Below are positions 36,770-36,931 of a stretch of DNA of 36,931 bases, piece by piece. The notes below the pieces were generated by a model. It was not told the DNA's origin. It searched no databases and saw nothing but the letters and a program-made list of their open reading frames with translations. A program made the position numbers and the translations under genes. Each line of letters opens with the position of its first letter. Within the stretch, counting starts at the first letter, position 1. Origin of the DNA: Lachnospiraceae bacterium (GTDB lineage: Bacteria; Bacillota; Clostridia; Lachnospirales; Lachnospiraceae); assembly GCA_016282745.1 (NCBI GenBank), contig JAEELL010000030.1, positions 1 to 36,931 on the forward strand, given 5' to 3'.

Positions 36770-36931
36770 CATAAAAGAATAAATATTATGAAAGACTGCT
36801 TGCAGGATTTCAAATATTTATTCTTTTATGTATTTGGGGAACCCAAATCAGCGAGACACGCGACAAAGCATTTTTTGTCGCGAGCGAAAGTGATTTGATA
36901 TCCGAAGGATGAAAATCACGAAAGCTAAGCA
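36770..36931. other. Strongly structured non-coding stretch at the window edge
   Basis: Three inverted repeats in 160 bp: a perfect 18-bp one (36770-36787 with 36813-36830, core AAAAGAATAAATATT), a GC-rich one (CGCGACAAA 36859-36867 with TTTGTCGCG 36874-36882) and an imperfect one (GTGATTT ... AAATCAC, about 36890-36919). The first could be a terminator for a gene beyond the window. The others could belong to an untranslated leader or a small RNA. No reading frame covers the region. 36644-36769 holds only the Sir2 ribosome site and AT-rich DNA. Confidence 0.4.

Overview
The window looks like chromosome of a low-GC, Gram-positive anaerobe, most likely a Lachnospiraceae (Clostridia) member. The grounds are AT-rich intergenic DNA, strong AGGAGG ribosome binding sites, sigma-A-type promoters, a Gram-positive OhrR and its operator, lipobox and sortase-type surface proteins, Thr/Pro/Glu and Ser-rich linkers, and CvpA, DUF5711 and DUF3592 proteins. 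No rRNA, CRISPR array, IS element or phage module was seen; there is one tRNA (Cys).

The dominant content (about 3.3-31 kb) is a carbohydrate-use locus whose most specific member is a 1137-aa secreted GH87-type enzyme (7206-10619). Its three putative catalytic aspartates have the spacing known for alpha-1,3-glucanases. Around it lie a 1162-aa secreted protein with tandem SGNH esterase-like domains and discoidin domains; two surface proteins (489 and 291 aa) sharing a ~140-residue domain I do not recognise; a class B sortase fused to BspA-type leucine-rich repeats, divergent from the 291-aa protein, which ends in an APATG-hydrophobic-basic sorting-signal-like tail; a small membrane-anchored discoidin protein; and a membrane-anchored GH28/GH49-like beta-helix protein. 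The intracellular side is a CUT1 ABC importer (lipoprotein plus two permeases, no ATPase), two different GH65 phosphorylases, beta-phosphoglucomutase and a LacI-family regulator.

The logic I infer: extracellular GH87 cuts an alpha-1,3-linked glucan (mutan, pseudonigeran or nigeran); surface domains hold the polymer; the ABC system imports oligosaccharides; GH65 enzymes phosphorolyse them to beta-glucose 1-phosphate; PgmB converts this to glucose 6-phosphate. The regulatory link is direct in the sequence: the palindrome GTTTAACGTTAAAC sits just downstream of the -10 box of both the binding-lipoprotein promoter and the 291-aa surface-protein promoter, each time with a second site (GTTTATCGTTAAAC) 116-129 bp further into the leader. 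A degenerate copy lies at the start of the lacI transcript.

Other regions: 1-2.5 kb holds a DUF3592 protein and an unrecognised membrane protein. At 2.6-3.3 kb is an intact immunity-like gene next to a truncated toxin C-terminus. At 15.6-16.4 kb is a frameshifted polymorphic-toxin relic with a small acidic ORF. At 16.4-17.9 kb an OhrR-type regulator, a TSCPD-domain protein and a glutathione peroxidase form a peroxide-response group with a recognisable OhrR box. At 31.3-36.9 kb are housekeeping-type genes: a second DUF3592 protein, tRNA-Cys, CvpA, a DUF5711 protein, a LysM protein with a degenerate JAB/MPN-like domain, and a Sir2 deacylase.
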